A DNA stretch of 64,000 nucleotides from Planktothrix agardhii NIES-204 (GTDB lineage Bacteria; Cyanobacteriota; Cyanobacteriia; Cyanobacteriales; Microcoleaceae), in the NCBI GenBank assembly GCA_003609755.1, contig AP017991.1, forward strand, positions 186,001 through 250,000, written 5' to 3'. The stretch's first letter is position 1; each line of letters begins with the position of its first letter. The notes beneath the pieces are model-generated. The model was not told the DNA's origin. It did no database searches and saw nothing but the letters and a program-made list of their open reading frames with translations. A program made the translations under genes and the position numbers. This document shows positions 11,230-20,067 of the stretch, one piece after another.

Positions 11230-12960
11230 TTAATAATGATTTCCGACTTTGCGATGGTGAACCGCAGGTAGCACATCAGGATCACTGACTCGTCCATTAT
11301 CAACGGTGGCGTAAACAATCCAATGATCACTTAACTCCATCCGACTTTGGACTTGACATTCTAAATAGGCTAAGGAATCTGTTAGAATCGGACTGCCATT
11401 ATTAGCAGTTTGGGTATTAATTCCTTCAAACCGATCCGCACCAGGAGTAAATCGTTTTAAGAAGTGTCTCATCAGTTTTTGATAATTACTTTCTGCCAAA
11501 ACATTCAGCACAAATTTATCATCAACCTGCATTAACGCTTCAATGGCTCGATCCTTAGCAACGGCAATGGTTAATCCTAATGGTTGAAAACTTGCTTGAG
11601 TCACCCAGGAGGCTAACATCGCACTACTAACTTCTCCTTTTTGAGCCGTAATAATATACAATCCACCGCTTAAGCGTCCCATGGCTTTATCTAAGTTACT
11701 ATCCAGGGATTTCATCTGCTTAACGGTTTTATCTCGACTCAACCATTGTCCGATATCTGTACCCGCTTCATCGCAGGTTTGATAGGTGGTATCATGGGGA
11801 GTTTCCGTAATCCGAATTGAAGGAAAGACTTGCTTTAATCCAGCATCATTGAGTTTAACTTGCAACGGATATAAGGATAAATCATTTCCGCCTCCCGACT
11901 CATATAAACCGTAGGATTGTTTATTATGAGCCGATGCAATAATAGTATTAATTGTTTCTTCTGCCAGTTCAGAACCTAAACCAGAAACCGGGGGCATTCC
12001 GATTATAAATCCCGCAGAACCCATCACTAATTCCCGCACTTCTGTCGCTTCAGCCTTGCGTAAATCCATCATTTCTACGGCAACACCTGTTTTTGTAATG
12101 CCGTGGGCGATGGCTTGGGAGAGGCGATCGCTATAGCCATAGTCGGAGAAATAAAACACCGCTACAGTGGTTTCAGATTTAGTTTGTTCGTGACTCCATT
12201 GCCAATAACGTCCTTTTAGTTCTTCTAAATTATGCCGTAATAATGGGCCGTGTCCCGTGGCAATAGTGGTAATTTCTCCTAAAGGTTCCATGCGTTTCAT
12301 CGCATTAATTACCGAACGAGCATTAGGAGCCATTAAACACTCATAATAAAAGTGAAAATCTGGTTCAAGTGCCGCTAAGTTTGTATCGTAGGTTTGATCG
12401 GAACAATAGTGCATTCCAAACGCATCGCAAGTAAATAAGGTTTGGCTTTTCCGATCAAAGCTAAAAATTGTATCCGGCCAATGTAAATTCGGAGCAGATA
12501 CAAATTCTAAAACATGATCATTTCCTAAATCTAAGGTATCGCCATTTTTAACTAATTTACGTTCAAAGGGGGTATGGGTTAAATTTTCTAAAAATTGAAT
12601 TGCTACCTTCGACCCCACAACCGTAACATTGGGAGCAAGTTCTAGGATATCTTTAACTAGGCCACTGTGATCGGGTTCGGTATGACTAATAATTAAATAG
12701 TCAATATCCGCAGGATTAATTAATCCTTTGAGTGTGTCTAAATATAGTTGCCGGAATTTGGCATGGGATGTGTCAACCAGGGCTATTTTTTCCCCGCGAA
12801 TGATAAATGAATTATAGGTTGTACCGTTTTGCAGGCCAAATTCTATATCAAATCTTTCCCGATCCCAGTCCAGGGAACGAATAGCAGTGGTATCAGCAGC
12901 AATCTCTTGAACTTCAATTGTTAAACGATTTTGTTTTACACGATCAGTGAGGGCTACCAT
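11230..12960 (-). CDS. flv3: Flavodiiron protein Flv3
   Basis: 576 residues with lactamase-like, flavodoxin-like and flavin-reductase-like domains. The complete diiron motif HTEPDH is present at residues 93-98, with further ligands in the HWPD and ATGHGPLLRH regions, which separates Flv3/Flv4 from Flv1/Flv2. The opening ITAIRSLDWDRERFDIE-like segment (here TTAIRSLDWDRERFDIEFGL) is characteristic of Flv3. It is the partner of Flv1 in the Mehler-like reaction that protects photosystem I under fluctuating light. It precedes flv1 on the minus strand. The ATG at 12960 is followed by a normal N terminus and has a GGGAGGTC ribosome site upstream. Confidence 0.93.
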   Translation of the reverse strand: MVALTDRVKQNRLTIEVQEIAADTTAIRSLDWDRERFDIEFGLQNGTTYNSFIIRGEKIALVDTSHAKFRQLYLDTLKGLINPADIDYLIISHTEPDHSGLVKDILELAPNVTVVGSKVAIQFLENLTHTPFERKLVKNGDTLDLGNDHVLEFVSAPNLHWPDTIFSFDRKSQTLFTCDAFGMHYCSDQTYDTNLAALEPDFHFYYECLMAPNARSVINAMKRMEPLGEITTIATGHGPLLRHNLEELKGRYWQWSHEQTKSETTVAVFYFSDYGYSDRLSQAIAHGITKTGVAVEMMDLRKAEATEVRELVMGSAGFIIGMPPVSGLGSELAEETINTIIASAHNKQSYGLYESGGGNDLSLYPLQVKLNDAGLKQVFPSIRITETPHDTTYQTCDEAGTDIGQWLSRDKTVKQMKSLDSNLDKAMGRLSGGLYIITAQKGEVSSAMLASWVTQASFQPLGLTIAVAKDRAIEALMQVDDKFVLNVLAESNYQKLMRHFLKRFTPGADRFEGINTQTANNGSPILTDSLAYLECQVQSRMELSDHWIVYATVDNGRVSDPDVLPAVHHRKVGNHY

Positions 12961-13185
12961 TCATGACCTCCCTAGATAATTGGTTATGACTTTGACTTGT
13001 TTCCCTATTGTGACACGGATTAATCGTAAAGATTTATTAAAAAACCTATCACCCAGTTCAGCTTTACTTTTGTAAATCTGTTGATGGTTGGCGAGTATCC
13101 TCGCTCCCCTGGCTTTTCCCGCGCCCATCTTTACAAAGCCTTAACAATTGCTAACAAATTTTTACACAATTCTTGAATAGGGGGC

Positions 13186-13214
13186 TTGACCCCTCACCCA
13201 GAAAAAGTTATATT
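13186..13214 (+). promoter_or_regulatory. Strong sigma-70 type promoter
   Basis: TTGACC (13186-13191) and TATATT (13209-13214) are separated by exactly 17 bases, the best-spaced consensus promoter seen in an intergenic region here. There is no gene on the plus strand downstream before 14580, so it most likely drives a small RNA. Confidence 0.55.
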
Positions 13215-13220
13215 GTGGTA

Positions 13221-13277
13221 TGTAGATGCACCCTGATGGTAGGGAGAGTGGCTAAGGCGACTCTCTCTTTCTTTTTG
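13221..13277 (+). ncRNA. Candidate small RNA (about 55 nt) with intrinsic terminator
   Basis: Starting about 7 bases after the -10 box, the predicted transcript ends in GAGAGT (13244-13249) / ACTCTC (13260-13265) followed by TCTTTCTTTTT. A consensus promoter and a terminator only about 30 bases apart with no coding potential between is the signature of a trans-acting sRNA. The sequence lacks the conserved Yfr1 core, so I cannot assign it to a known family. Confidence 0.4.
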
Positions 13278-13343
13278 TTCTTTGATGGTAGACCGTGAGG
13301 CAGGTTTATAAGTAGTTGCACAAAATAAATTACCTAGTTGAGA

Positions 13344-13406
13344 GAGGGAACACCGGAACAGCCCCCCCAAACCCCCTGTGCACGGGAGGCTAGGGGGGGA
13401 GGGAAC
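13344..13406. repeat. C/G-rich palindromic repeat, copy 2 (inverted)
   Basis: Reads as the reverse complement of the repeat at 9324-9389 with a few mismatches: GGAACACCGGAACAGC, C-run, a GTGCAC-centred stem, G-run and GGGAAC. The two copies are inverted with respect to each other about 4 kb apart. Confidence 0.7.
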
Positions 13407-13463
13407 AGGGTAGAGGATGTGTAATTAATTTTGTTTAGGTACTTATAGAACTTGCCCATATCC

Positions 13464-14084
13464 CTATCTCATGGCGGAACGTCCCTGTTTTCCCAATTTA
13501 AAGAATACAAAATAACCCAAATAAAGAATATAAACAGCTAAACCCACTAAAGCAAAAAAGCCTAAAAATTGAGGGGTCAAATTAGGACTAAAAGTTTGTC
13601 TATATAACCAGGGAGGGTCTAGCCAAATCCGACAAGTCCCATCGGCGATTAAATTTTTTTGACCTTGAGAAAATCCACAATGTACAACCGGAATTAAAGC
13701 GATCGCACCCAAAAGATTATAAACCGTCGCCGCCCAACGCCAGGAAGTAAAGATTAACTTCAGACCGGAATTAGGCATTTCTGAAACTTCTTCATTCAGA
13801 TCCACCCAAAACCAGAGGGAAATCGGAATTAAAACCCGTGCCATAATAGAAGTCAGAAAACCAATCGGAAGGGCAGCAATCATTAAATACAAACTAATTA
13901 TCAACAAACTAGCAACACGAAAATAGGTGATCATTAAGCGTTGAATGGCTTCAGCTTTCTGAACAAAAGCCCAAATAAAGATCACAAAGGGAATAATTAG
14001 TGCAAATATAACCGCCAGCCTATAGTCCGTCCAGACCAACGGTTGTAACCAAGAAGATTCGACGGCTAGTAAACAATTAAACAT
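13464..14084 (-). CDS. DUF3177-like integral membrane protein
   Basis: 206 residues with about five hydrophobic segments (near residues 22-42, 55-73, 78-95, 118-135 and 172-195) and a basic C terminus GKQGRSAMR. The pattern matches a cyanobacterial/plastid family of unknown function annotated DUF3177, which I recall with moderate certainty. [11 protein letters not shown] stretch between the last membrane segments is probably in a loop. A strong terminator lies upstream, between cp12 and this gene, so it is probably transcribed from its own promoter. No functional residue set can be identified. Confidence 0.6.
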   Translation of the reverse strand: MFNCLLAVESSWLQPLVWTDYRLAVIFALIIPFVIFIWAFVQKAEAIQRLMITYFRVASLLIISLYLMIAALPIGFLTSIMARVLIPISLWFWVDLNEEVSEMPNSGLKLIFTSWRWAATVYNLLGAIALIPVVHCGFSQGQKNLIADGTCRIWLDPPWLYRQTFSPNLTPQFLGFFALVGLAVYILYLGYFVFFKLGKQGRSAMR

Positions 14085-14107
14085 CCTAAATTATTAAATC
14101 CAATAAA

Positions 14108-14153
14108 GAAAAATTAAGCAACTGGGTTAACTTAAGTTAACTCTCAGTTGCTT
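14108..14153 (-). terminator. cp12 transcription terminator
   Basis: AAGCAACTG (14116-14124) pairs with CAGTTGCTT (14145-14153) with an inner GTTAAC/GTTAAC stem, and on the minus strand it is followed by AATTTTTC. It lies about 40 bases past the cp12 stop, as expected for a rho-independent terminator. Confidence 0.8.
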
Positions 14154-14192
14154 ATCAATTAACAGAAACTAGACAGCTTAGAAAAGAACTGA

Positions 14193-14414
14193 TTAGTCTT
14201 CATAAATACGACATTCATGCGCACCAGGGTTATCGTTGCAATAGAGTTCAAAAGAGTTTTTGGGTTTTTTTTGTTTTTGGTGTGAAGCTTCAGCTTGTAA
14301 TTCTTCTACAGCATCCCAAGCTGCTGCACACTCTTTAGAGTTCGAGCCAGTAACATCACAGACTGTGCGGGCTTCCACTACTTCTTTCTCGATGACTTCG
14401 TTGATGTCGTTCAT
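14193..14414 (-). CDS. cp12: Calvin-cycle regulatory protein CP12
   Basis: 73 residues from the ATG at 14414, which has AAAGG five bases upstream; an ATG at 14456 would add 14 residues not typical of the family. It has the N-terminal Cys pair (RTVCDVTGSNSKECAAAWD), the core AWDAVEELQAEASHQ and the C-terminal pair (ELYCNDNPGAHEC). CP12 is an intrinsically disordered redox switch that joins GAPDH and phosphoribulokinase into an inactive complex in the dark. The C-terminal ECRIYED supplies the residues that enter the GAPDH active site. It is monocistronic, with its own strong terminator. Confidence 0.96.
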   Translation of the reverse strand: MNDINEVIEKEVVEARTVCDVTGSNSKECAAAWDAVEELQAEASHQKQKKPKNSFELYCNDNPGAHECRIYED

Positions 14415-14579
14415 AAACCTTTCGTCCAATCCAAATCTACTAAGTACAGGTTCCAATTCTACTTTAGAACATTTTTCAACAGTTCAGTCAACCCAGACAG
14501 TAACATTGATTGCATCTGCTGTATTCCACACAATCTGCTATCTTAGCACAAGAGAGCCGACTATTGAGGGAGGGCGAAG

Positions 14580-15860
14580 ATGGCAGAATCAACAACCAAA
14601 CCTATGCGCTGGGTCAGTGCTTTATCTGAACGTCCTTCCTTGGAAGCGGCGGTAAAAGAAGTTGTGGAAATTACTCAGGATGCCTTACGAGCTTCTCCAG
14701 ACCTAGGCTTAGTCTTTATTTCCTCGGCCTTTAGTAGTGAATATTCCCGACTGATGCCCTTACTCCAAGAACATCTCAAGCTTCCCATGCTGATCGGTTG
14801 TGGTGCAGGGGGTGTGATTGGCATGAATTCCGATTACCAGGCTGAGGAAATTGAGGGAGAACCCGCTCTTAGTCTCACTTTAGCCCATTTACCGGATGTT
14901 GCAATTCATCCGTTTCATCTATCGGCCGATGATTTGCCTGATTTGGATAGTTCCCCGGATCAATGGGTAGAATTAATTGGAGTTAAACCCGAAGATCAGC
15001 CCCAATTTATTCTGTTAGTTGATCCCTACTTTGGTCAAATTAATGATTTCCTGCTGGGTTTAGATTACGCCTACCCGGGTTCGGTAAAAGTGGGAGGAGT
15101 GGCCAGCACTGGAGCCATGGGTGGGGCTACAGGGGTATTTTCCGGTTCCAAACGCTATTCTGAGGAAATTGTTGGTTTGGCGTTGTCTGGTAATATTGTG
15201 ATTGAAACCATTGTTGCTCAAGGTTGTCGTCCCATTGGCCATCCCTATCGCGTGACCCAAGCTGAACGCAATATTGTTTTAGAAGTGGAAACTCCATCGG
15301 CAGATTCTGAACCAGAAACCAAGTTTTCCGTTTCTGTGCGCTTATCTCCCCTAGAAGCATTGCAGGATCTGGTACAGGAGTTAAGCGAAGAAGATCGACA
15401 ACTGGCTCAACATTCTTTGTTTGTTGGGGTAGTGCGGGATGAATTTAAACAGAAATTAGAACCTGGGGATTTTTTAATTCGGAATTTAATTGGCGTCGAT
15501 CCCAAGGCTGGGGCCATTGCTATTGGCGATCGGGTTCGTCCCGGCCAACGGATTCAATTTCACCTCCGAGATTCTCGCACTTCCGCAGAAGATTTAGAAT
15601 TATTAATCGAACGTTATCAACGACAGGCTTCTTCCTTTCCCCAAGGAGTCACAAATGCCGGAGCATTGATGTTTTCTTGTTTGGGACGGGGAGAAGGGCT
15701 TTATGGGGAACCTAACTTTGATTCCCGACTGTTCCGACGATATTTTAATATTCCCTTGAGTGGCTTTTTCTGCAATGGTGAAATTGGCCCGGTGCGAGAT
15801 ACTACGTTTCTACACGGTTATACCTCGGTTTTTGGAATTTGTCGGCAAAAAAATTATTAA
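14580..15860 (+). CDS. FIST N/C domain sensor protein
   Basis: 426 residues. The FIST_N domain spans about residues 35-230 (LGLVFISSAFSSEY, LIGCGAGGVIG, VKVGGVASTGAMGG) and FIST_C about 255-405, ending in SGFFCNGEIGPV, a hallmark of the family. FIST proteins are thought to sense small ligands and are linked to signal transduction. There is no transmembrane segment, so a cytoplasmic receptor is likely. The next gene encodes a CheC-like protein and starts about 45 bases after this stop, so the two are probably co-transcribed. Confidence 0.88.
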   Translation: MAESTTKPMRWVSALSERPSLEAAVKEVVEITQDALRASPDLGLVFISSAFSSEYSRLMPLLQEHLKLPMLIGCGAGGVIGMNSDYQAEEIEGEPALSLTLAHLPDVAIHPFHLSADDLPDLDSSPDQWVELIGVKPEDQPQFILLVDPYFGQINDFLLGLDYAYPGSVKVGGVASTGAMGGATGVFSGSKRYSEEIVGLALSGNIVIETIVAQGCRPIGHPYRVTQAERNIVLEVETPSADSEPETKFSVSVRLSPLEALQDLVQELSEEDRQLAQHSLFVGVVRDEFKQKLEPGDFLIRNLIGVDPKAGAIAIGDRVRPGQRIQFHLRDSRTSAEDLELLIERYQRQASSFPQGVTNAGALMFSCLGRGEGLYGEPNFDSRLFRRYFNIPLSGFFCNGEIGPVRDTTFLHGYTSVFGICRQKNY

Positions 15861-15904
15861 TTAATATCAATTCAATTTTTGTAAAAACTAAGTTTTTGAA
15901 GTTT

Positions 15905-16504
15905 ATGCAGGAAAATTCACAACAGCTTTTGGTTTTGACTCAATTGTTTAAAGTCGGTATTGATCGGGCGGATATGATGTTAGCAACTATCTGCCGATCG
16001 CCGATCAAGTTAAAGTTACTATCTATCGATTTATTCCCCCCGCAACAGTTAACTATGCAGTTGGAAAAACGGTTGGGTACTAAGGATCTAAAATCGGTAG
16101 AAATGGTATTTACAGGGGAGTTTCAAGGGAATACTCAACTGATGTTTCCGAAACAAACTGCGACAATATTAATTGATTTGATTGAAAGTGAAGATCGGCG
16201 CAAATTAGATAAAGGAGCTTTTGAAAAAGCCATTTTTAGCGAAGTAGGAAATATTTTTTATAATGGGATTATGGGAGTGATTAGTACCCTCTGTGAATAT
16301 GGGATTACCTATATGATTCCTAAATATAAAGAAGGAGATCTGAGAAATCTATTGTTCGGGAGTTTATCTCCTAAATATTCAATTGCTTTGATAGGAACTA
16401 TTGAAATATTCAAAGATCGAAATTTAGTCTTCTGGTTTCAATTTGATACTTTGGAAAAACTCTTGGAAAAAAGCAGTAATATTGAGGATTATTTTGATGT
16501 TTAA
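15905..16504 (+). CDS. CheC/CheX-like protein paired with FIST sensor
   Basis: 199 residues from the ATG at 15905; a TTG at 15839 would overlap the FIST gene and adds a non-conserved tail. The segment FSEVGNIFYNGIMGVIS carries the E-x-x-N signature of CheC/CheX/FliY phosphatase domains. Only one clear copy of the motif is seen, unlike classical CheC, which has two. With the FIST gene it suggests a small two-gene signalling module affecting response-regulator phosphorylation or MCP methylation. The family assignment rests on this single motif and context, so it is moderate. Confidence 0.5.
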   Translation: MQENSQQLLVLTQLFKVGIDRADMMLATICRSPIKLKLLSIDLFPPQQLTMQLEKRLGTKDLKSVEMVFTGEFQGNTQLMFPKQTATILIDLIESEDRRKLDKGAFEKAIFSEVGNIFYNGIMGVISTLCEYGITYMIPKYKEGDLRNLLFGSLSPKYSIALIGTIEIFKDRNLVFWFQFDTLEKLLEKSSNIEDYFDV

Positions 16505-16507
16505 TTG

Positions 16508-16566
16508 TAGGGGAGGGAATAGGGAATAGGGAATAGGGAATTACGAATGGGTAATGGGTAATGGGG
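16508..16566. repeat. Short tandem heptamer repeats
   Basis: Tandem GGGAATA units followed by GGGTAAT units, the short tandemly repeated repetitive (STRR) type common in filamentous cyanobacteria, between two convergent genes. Confidence 0.8.
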
Positions 16567-16621
16567 AAGAAAAGAGTTCACCCTTGGGGTTTTAGTTTTA
16601 GACTCATTTGTTTTCCATAAA

Positions 16622-17707
16622 TTAAGATAAAACTAACTGTGCAAAATTATCAATTTGATCTGTAGCACTAAATTCTTCAAAGTAGCGGCGCACAGACGGC
16701 GGAAAAACCTCAAAATTAAATTGAGTATCTCCGTTGGCGATATCTGCCCAAAAATAACGCAAATGGGGAACTAATTGTTCGGCTTCTTGAATCGTTAATC
16801 TTAACGGTGGATTGGTTAATAGTTTCATCATAAAGGGAAAAGAATGCTCCCCCATCCATTCCCGTGATTTTACGGATAAATCTGGCCAATCTTCAACGGC
16901 GGTAATTCGATGGGATTCTATCTTTAAAACGGGTTTTCCCTGAGCATTTGTATGAACACAAATCACACGATAGGGATGGGGATAACTAACTAATGATCCT
17001 GTGGTAATATCATAAATTCCTTGCCATTGGGCAATATCTTGAACGTGCAAATGTCCGGTAAAAACTAACTGCACCCCCGCCTGTTTTAAAATCTGTAAAA
17101 AACCAGGAGCATTTTCTAACATATATCTTCGTCCCAAGGGATTCGTCGCCTGTCCGGGTAAATGTTCAATCACATTATGATGAATCATCACAAAAACCAA
17201 TTGATTTTTGACTTGAGATAATACCTGTTCTAACCACTCTAACTGTTCTGACTTTAAACAGCCTATTTGATTGCCATTAACATCAAAATGATTGGAATTT
17301 AACCCAATTAATTGTAACCCGGGTAAAATTTCCTGGGTATAATCTAAACCTTGATGGTTTTCATAGCCAAAAGCTTGATAATATTGGGGAAATTCCTTCA
17401 ATCCAATGGAATTTTTATGGCTTTCTAATGCTGGAATATCATGATTGCCAGGAATTACATAAACTGGATAGGGAAGTTGGCTTAATCGTTGACTTAACCA
17501 TTGATGATTTTCCCGTTCTCCATGTTGAGTTAAATCTCCGGGTAAGAGTAGAAAATCTAAATCTAATTCCCCTAAATGGTCTAATGCCAATTCTAAAGCG
17601 GGGATACTCACTTCCACTAAATGGAAACGATGGGGATGATCCCAAATTGTTTGAGGCAGAGCAATATGCAAATCACTGACAATGGCAAATTTAAAATTTA
17701 AGTTCAT
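16622..17707 (-). CDS. Metallophosphoesterase (calcineurin-like)
   Basis: 361 residues from the ATG at 17707; an in-frame TTG at 17770 is less likely because the phosphoesterase fold begins directly with FAIVSDLH. Metal-binding motifs of the family are all present: DLH, GDLTQHGE, GNHD, MIHHN and GHLHVQD. It resembles the cyclic-nucleotide phosphodiesterase/Icc type of calcineurin-like enzymes, but the substrate cannot be read from sequence. The last 60 residues form an extra C-terminal segment. It is cytoplasmic, with no signal peptide when started at 17707, and is convergent with the CheC-like gene. Confidence 0.85.
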   Translation of the reverse strand: MNLNFKFAIVSDLHIALPQTIWDHPHRFHLVEVSIPALELALDHLGELDLDFLLLPGDLTQHGERENHQWLSQRLSQLPYPVYVIPGNHDIPALESHKNSIGLKEFPQYYQAFGYENHQGLDYTQEILPGLQLIGLNSNHFDVNGNQIGCLKSEQLEWLEQVLSQVKNQLVFVMIHHNVIEHLPGQATNPLGRRYMLENAPGFLQILKQAGVQLVFTGHLHVQDIAQWQGIYDITTGSLVSYPHPYRVICVHTNAQGKPVLKIESHRITAVEDWPDLSVKSREWMGEHSFPFMMKLLTNPPLRLTIQEAEQLVPHLRYFWADIANGDTQFNFEVFPPSVRRYFEEFSATDQIDNFAQLVLS

Positions 17708-18049
17708 AATTAAATCGGCAAAAGGGCTAACAAAAAAGGTATTACTCGACGCAATAATTAACAAAATCAAGGTATAATTAAACGTCCATCATTTTGTTAA
17801 ATTGGATGAACTTTGATCTCTTTACTAAAAGAATATAGCGAAATTAATCCCATTTTTTAAAGAATATTAATAATTTTAACATTACTTCATTATCCTCTCC
17901 CCGAACTGTCATATATTTTTATTTTTACAGATAAAATTAAACTCGCCTACAAAGGTCTAAATTTGTACTTTTCAATACATAAGAAACGGATTTTTGGAGG
18001 TATACAATCCGTAAATAATACCTTTTCCTTCCGATGGGTTTTTGCATAT

Positions 18050-18619
18050 TTAGTTATGTACAATAACGGGGGTTCCCACCGATGCCCACTCAAATAACCA
18101 TTTGGCATGATTCACAGCCACATTGGTACAACCGTGAGTAACAGGTGTACCAAATAAATTATGCCAATAGGCTCCATGAATAGCCATGCCCCCATCGTAG
18201 TACATTGTATAGGGAACATCGGGAACATCATAATCCGGGCCGGTCATGCGAGTTGTTTCATATTTGGTATAAACTTTAAAGACTCCGGTGCGGGTGGGAG
18301 TGTCCGCTTTTCCGGTGGAAACAATTACTGCATAAACGGGTTGATTTCCTTCCCAAGCTATTAACCTTTGTCGAGATAAATCTATTAAAATCCAACGTTC
18401 AGAAGATTGCTGTAATCCTATCATATTACGCGCAATCAGGTTGTGTTGTTCATTGGCGATCGCTAAATTTACTGGGGAAAATCCGGTGATTAATGTTAAT
18501 ATTGTCGCCGTTGCTATTATTCCCAAAAAACTTGATTTTGTTCTGGGAAAATGGGGTTGTTTGACCGGATTAAACCTGAAATCAGAGAGGGATTGAATTA
18601 GGGGGTTGAGCGTTTTCAT
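18050..18619 (-). CDS. L,D-transpeptidase (YkuD family)
   Basis: 189 residues. A membrane anchor or signal lies at about residues 32-48, followed by a YkuD catalytic domain ([16 protein letters not shown] to the end). The catalytic motif is MAIHGAYWH...THGCTN, with His148 and the nucleophile Cys164. Such enzymes make 3-3 peptidoglycan crosslinks or attach proteins to peptidoglycan in the periplasm. No peptidoglycan-binding domain is present. Members of this length are common in cyanobacteria in several copies. The gene stands alone on the minus strand. Confidence 0.9.
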   Translation of the reverse strand: MKTLNPLIQSLSDFRFNPVKQPHFPRTKSSFLGIIATATILTLITGFSPVNLAIANEQHNLIARNMIGLQQSSERWILIDLSRQRLIAWEGNQPVYAVIVSTGKADTPTRTGVFKVYTKYETTRMTGPDYDVPDVPYTMYYDGGMAIHGAYWHNLFGTPVTHGCTNVAVNHAKWLFEWASVGTPVIVHN

Positions 18620-18676
18620 AATCTACTCCTCTTGTTTAACTTAATTTAGATCAATGGGTGTGATTGTTAAATTCAA

Positions 18677-19321
18677 TTATAGGGAAATTTCCGAGAACTG
18701 TTGTAGGAGGGTTTGAGTTTTTTTGGCGATCGCTTGCCAATTTTGTTCTCCAATTAAATCAGGTGGAAATAAATCTCCAGCCAGTCCCACCGCGATCGCT
18801 CCCGCTTGAATAAACTCAACAGCATTGTTTAAAGTTACCCCTCCCGTGGGAATCAAGGGGATATTTCCCATCGGCCCTTTAATACTTCTAATATAATCTA
18901 CACCACCGACCGCAGAAATAGGAAATACTTTAACACAACTAGCCCCTGCTTGCCAGGCGGTGATGATTTCGGTGGGGGATAATGCCCCGGGAATTATGGG
19001 AATTTCCGCTTGTTTTGCCACCTGAATCATATCAGGGTTGGTATGGGGAGAAAATAGGAATTGCGCCCCGGATGCGATCGCATTCTGCACGTCTTCAATG
19101 GTAAATAATGTTCCAGTTCCGATCAAACATTCTGGCAATTCAGACCGTAATTCCGCAATTAATTCTGGGGCTTGATCGCTATTCCAAGTAATTTCAATTA
19201 ACCCCATGCCTCCGGCGGCGGTCGCCTGAGCCATTTGTTTTCCGAGTTGCCTTTGGCGAGTGCGGATAACGGCGATCGCTCGATATTTTTTTAACCAAGA
19301 TAACCAAAGTTCAGAATTCAC
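18677..19321 (-). CDS. eda: 2-keto-3-deoxy-6-phosphogluconate aldolase (KDPG/KHG aldolase)
   Basis: 214 residues, standard family length. Glu43 in LIEITW and the Schiff-base Lys131 in SCVKVFP are both in place, with the phosphate-binding PTGGV at about 156. It splits KDPG to pyruvate and glyceraldehyde-3-phosphate in the Entner-Doudoroff route, and may also cleave 4-hydroxy-2-oxoglutarate. The 6-phosphogluconate dehydratase gene is not adjacent. The spacing to the L,D-transpeptidase is 57 bases, on the same strand, but the functions are unrelated. Confidence 0.93.
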   Translation of the reverse strand: MNSELWLSWLKKYRAIAVIRTRQRQLGKQMAQATAAGGMGLIEITWNSDQAPELIAELRSELPECLIGTGTLFTIEDVQNAIASGAQFLFSPHTNPDMIQVAKQAEIPIIPGALSPTEIITAWQAGASCVKVFPISAVGGVDYIRSIKGPMGNIPLIPTGGVTLNNAVEFIQAGAIAVGLAGDLFPPDLIGEQNWQAIAKKTQTLLQQFSEISL

Positions 19322-19471
19322 TTTTAAATTAAAATATCCTTAAAATTGATTAACAATATTACCTAATTTATTATAGCATATTTAAGATATTATTATTCCC
19401 TATGCTCGTCTATAAAACTTAAAAATCTATGTTAAAATCAGAAAAATCAAACAATCTTATTAATTAAATTT

Positions 19472-19990
19472 ATGATTAGTGTAGAAGAATTAATTGAAAA
19501 ATATCAGCTTATTCCCCATCCTGAAGGTGGATATTTTCGAGAAACCTATCGTTCTGAGGGTGTAATTTATCAGAATGCTTTACCCGAACATTTTAAAGGT
19601 GATCGCAACTATTGTACAGGAATTTATTTTCTACTACCCCAAGGGACAAAATCCTGTTTGCATCGGATTCAATCTGATGAAATGTGGCATTTTTATTTAG
19701 GAGGTTCCATGACTCTGATCTTAATGCACGAAGACTATGGGGTACAAAATATTATTCTTGGGTCTAATATTTTAGCAGGAGAACAAGTCCAGTTTGTGGT
19801 TCCGGCGGGATGGTGGTTTGGGGGTTATCCTAATTCTGAAAGTTCCTATAGTTTCGTTGGTTGTACCGTTGCACCCGGGTTTGATTTTGCCGACTTTCAA
19901 TTAGCAAATCGCTATGAACTACTCCAGAAATTTCCAGGATCTACGGATATTATTTTAACATTAACCCCTGATTTAGAATTAATAATATAA
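19472..19990 (+). CDS. DUF985 cupin-like protein
   Basis: 172 residues forming a small beta-barrel. It opens with LIPHPEGGYFRETYRS and has SCLHRIQSDEMWHFYLGG and VPAGWWFGGYP, the conserved blocks of the DUF985 RmlC-like cupin family. The metal-binding His pattern of a cupin is partly visible (HRIQSDEMWHFY). The substrate and reaction are not established for this family. It starts at the ATG at 19472 and is divergent from the aldolase gene across 150 bases. Confidence 0.85.
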   Translation: MISVEELIEKYQLIPHPEGGYFRETYRSEGVIYQNALPEHFKGDRNYCTGIYFLLPQGTKSCLHRIQSDEMWHFYLGGSMTLILMHEDYGVQNIILGSNILAGEQVQFVVPAGWWFGGYPNSESSYSFVGCTVAPGFDFADFQLANRYELLQKFPGSTDIILTLTPDLELII

Positions 19991-20060
19991 CAGGAAGCAG
20001 GGGGAGCAGGGGGTGTAAACTCATTCGTAATTCGTAATTCGTAATTCGTAATTCGTAATT
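19991..20060. repeat. Heptamer tandem repeat ATTCGTA x5
   Basis: Five perfect ATTCGTA units at 20023-20057 preceded by a GGGGGAGCA unit, in the gap between convergent cupin and argS genes. It is STRR-type repeat DNA. Confidence 0.85.
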
Positions 20061-20067
20061 CCCCATA

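Larger units (their letters stand above)
12961..13463. other. 503-base intergenic region left of the DUF3177-like gene
   Basis: It contains the flv3 promoter region on the minus strand, a separate plus-strand promoter with a short transcript ending in a hairpin (candidate small RNA, 13221-13277) and copy 2 of the C/G-rich repeat (13344-13406). No open frame here resembles a protein. Confidence 0.6.
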
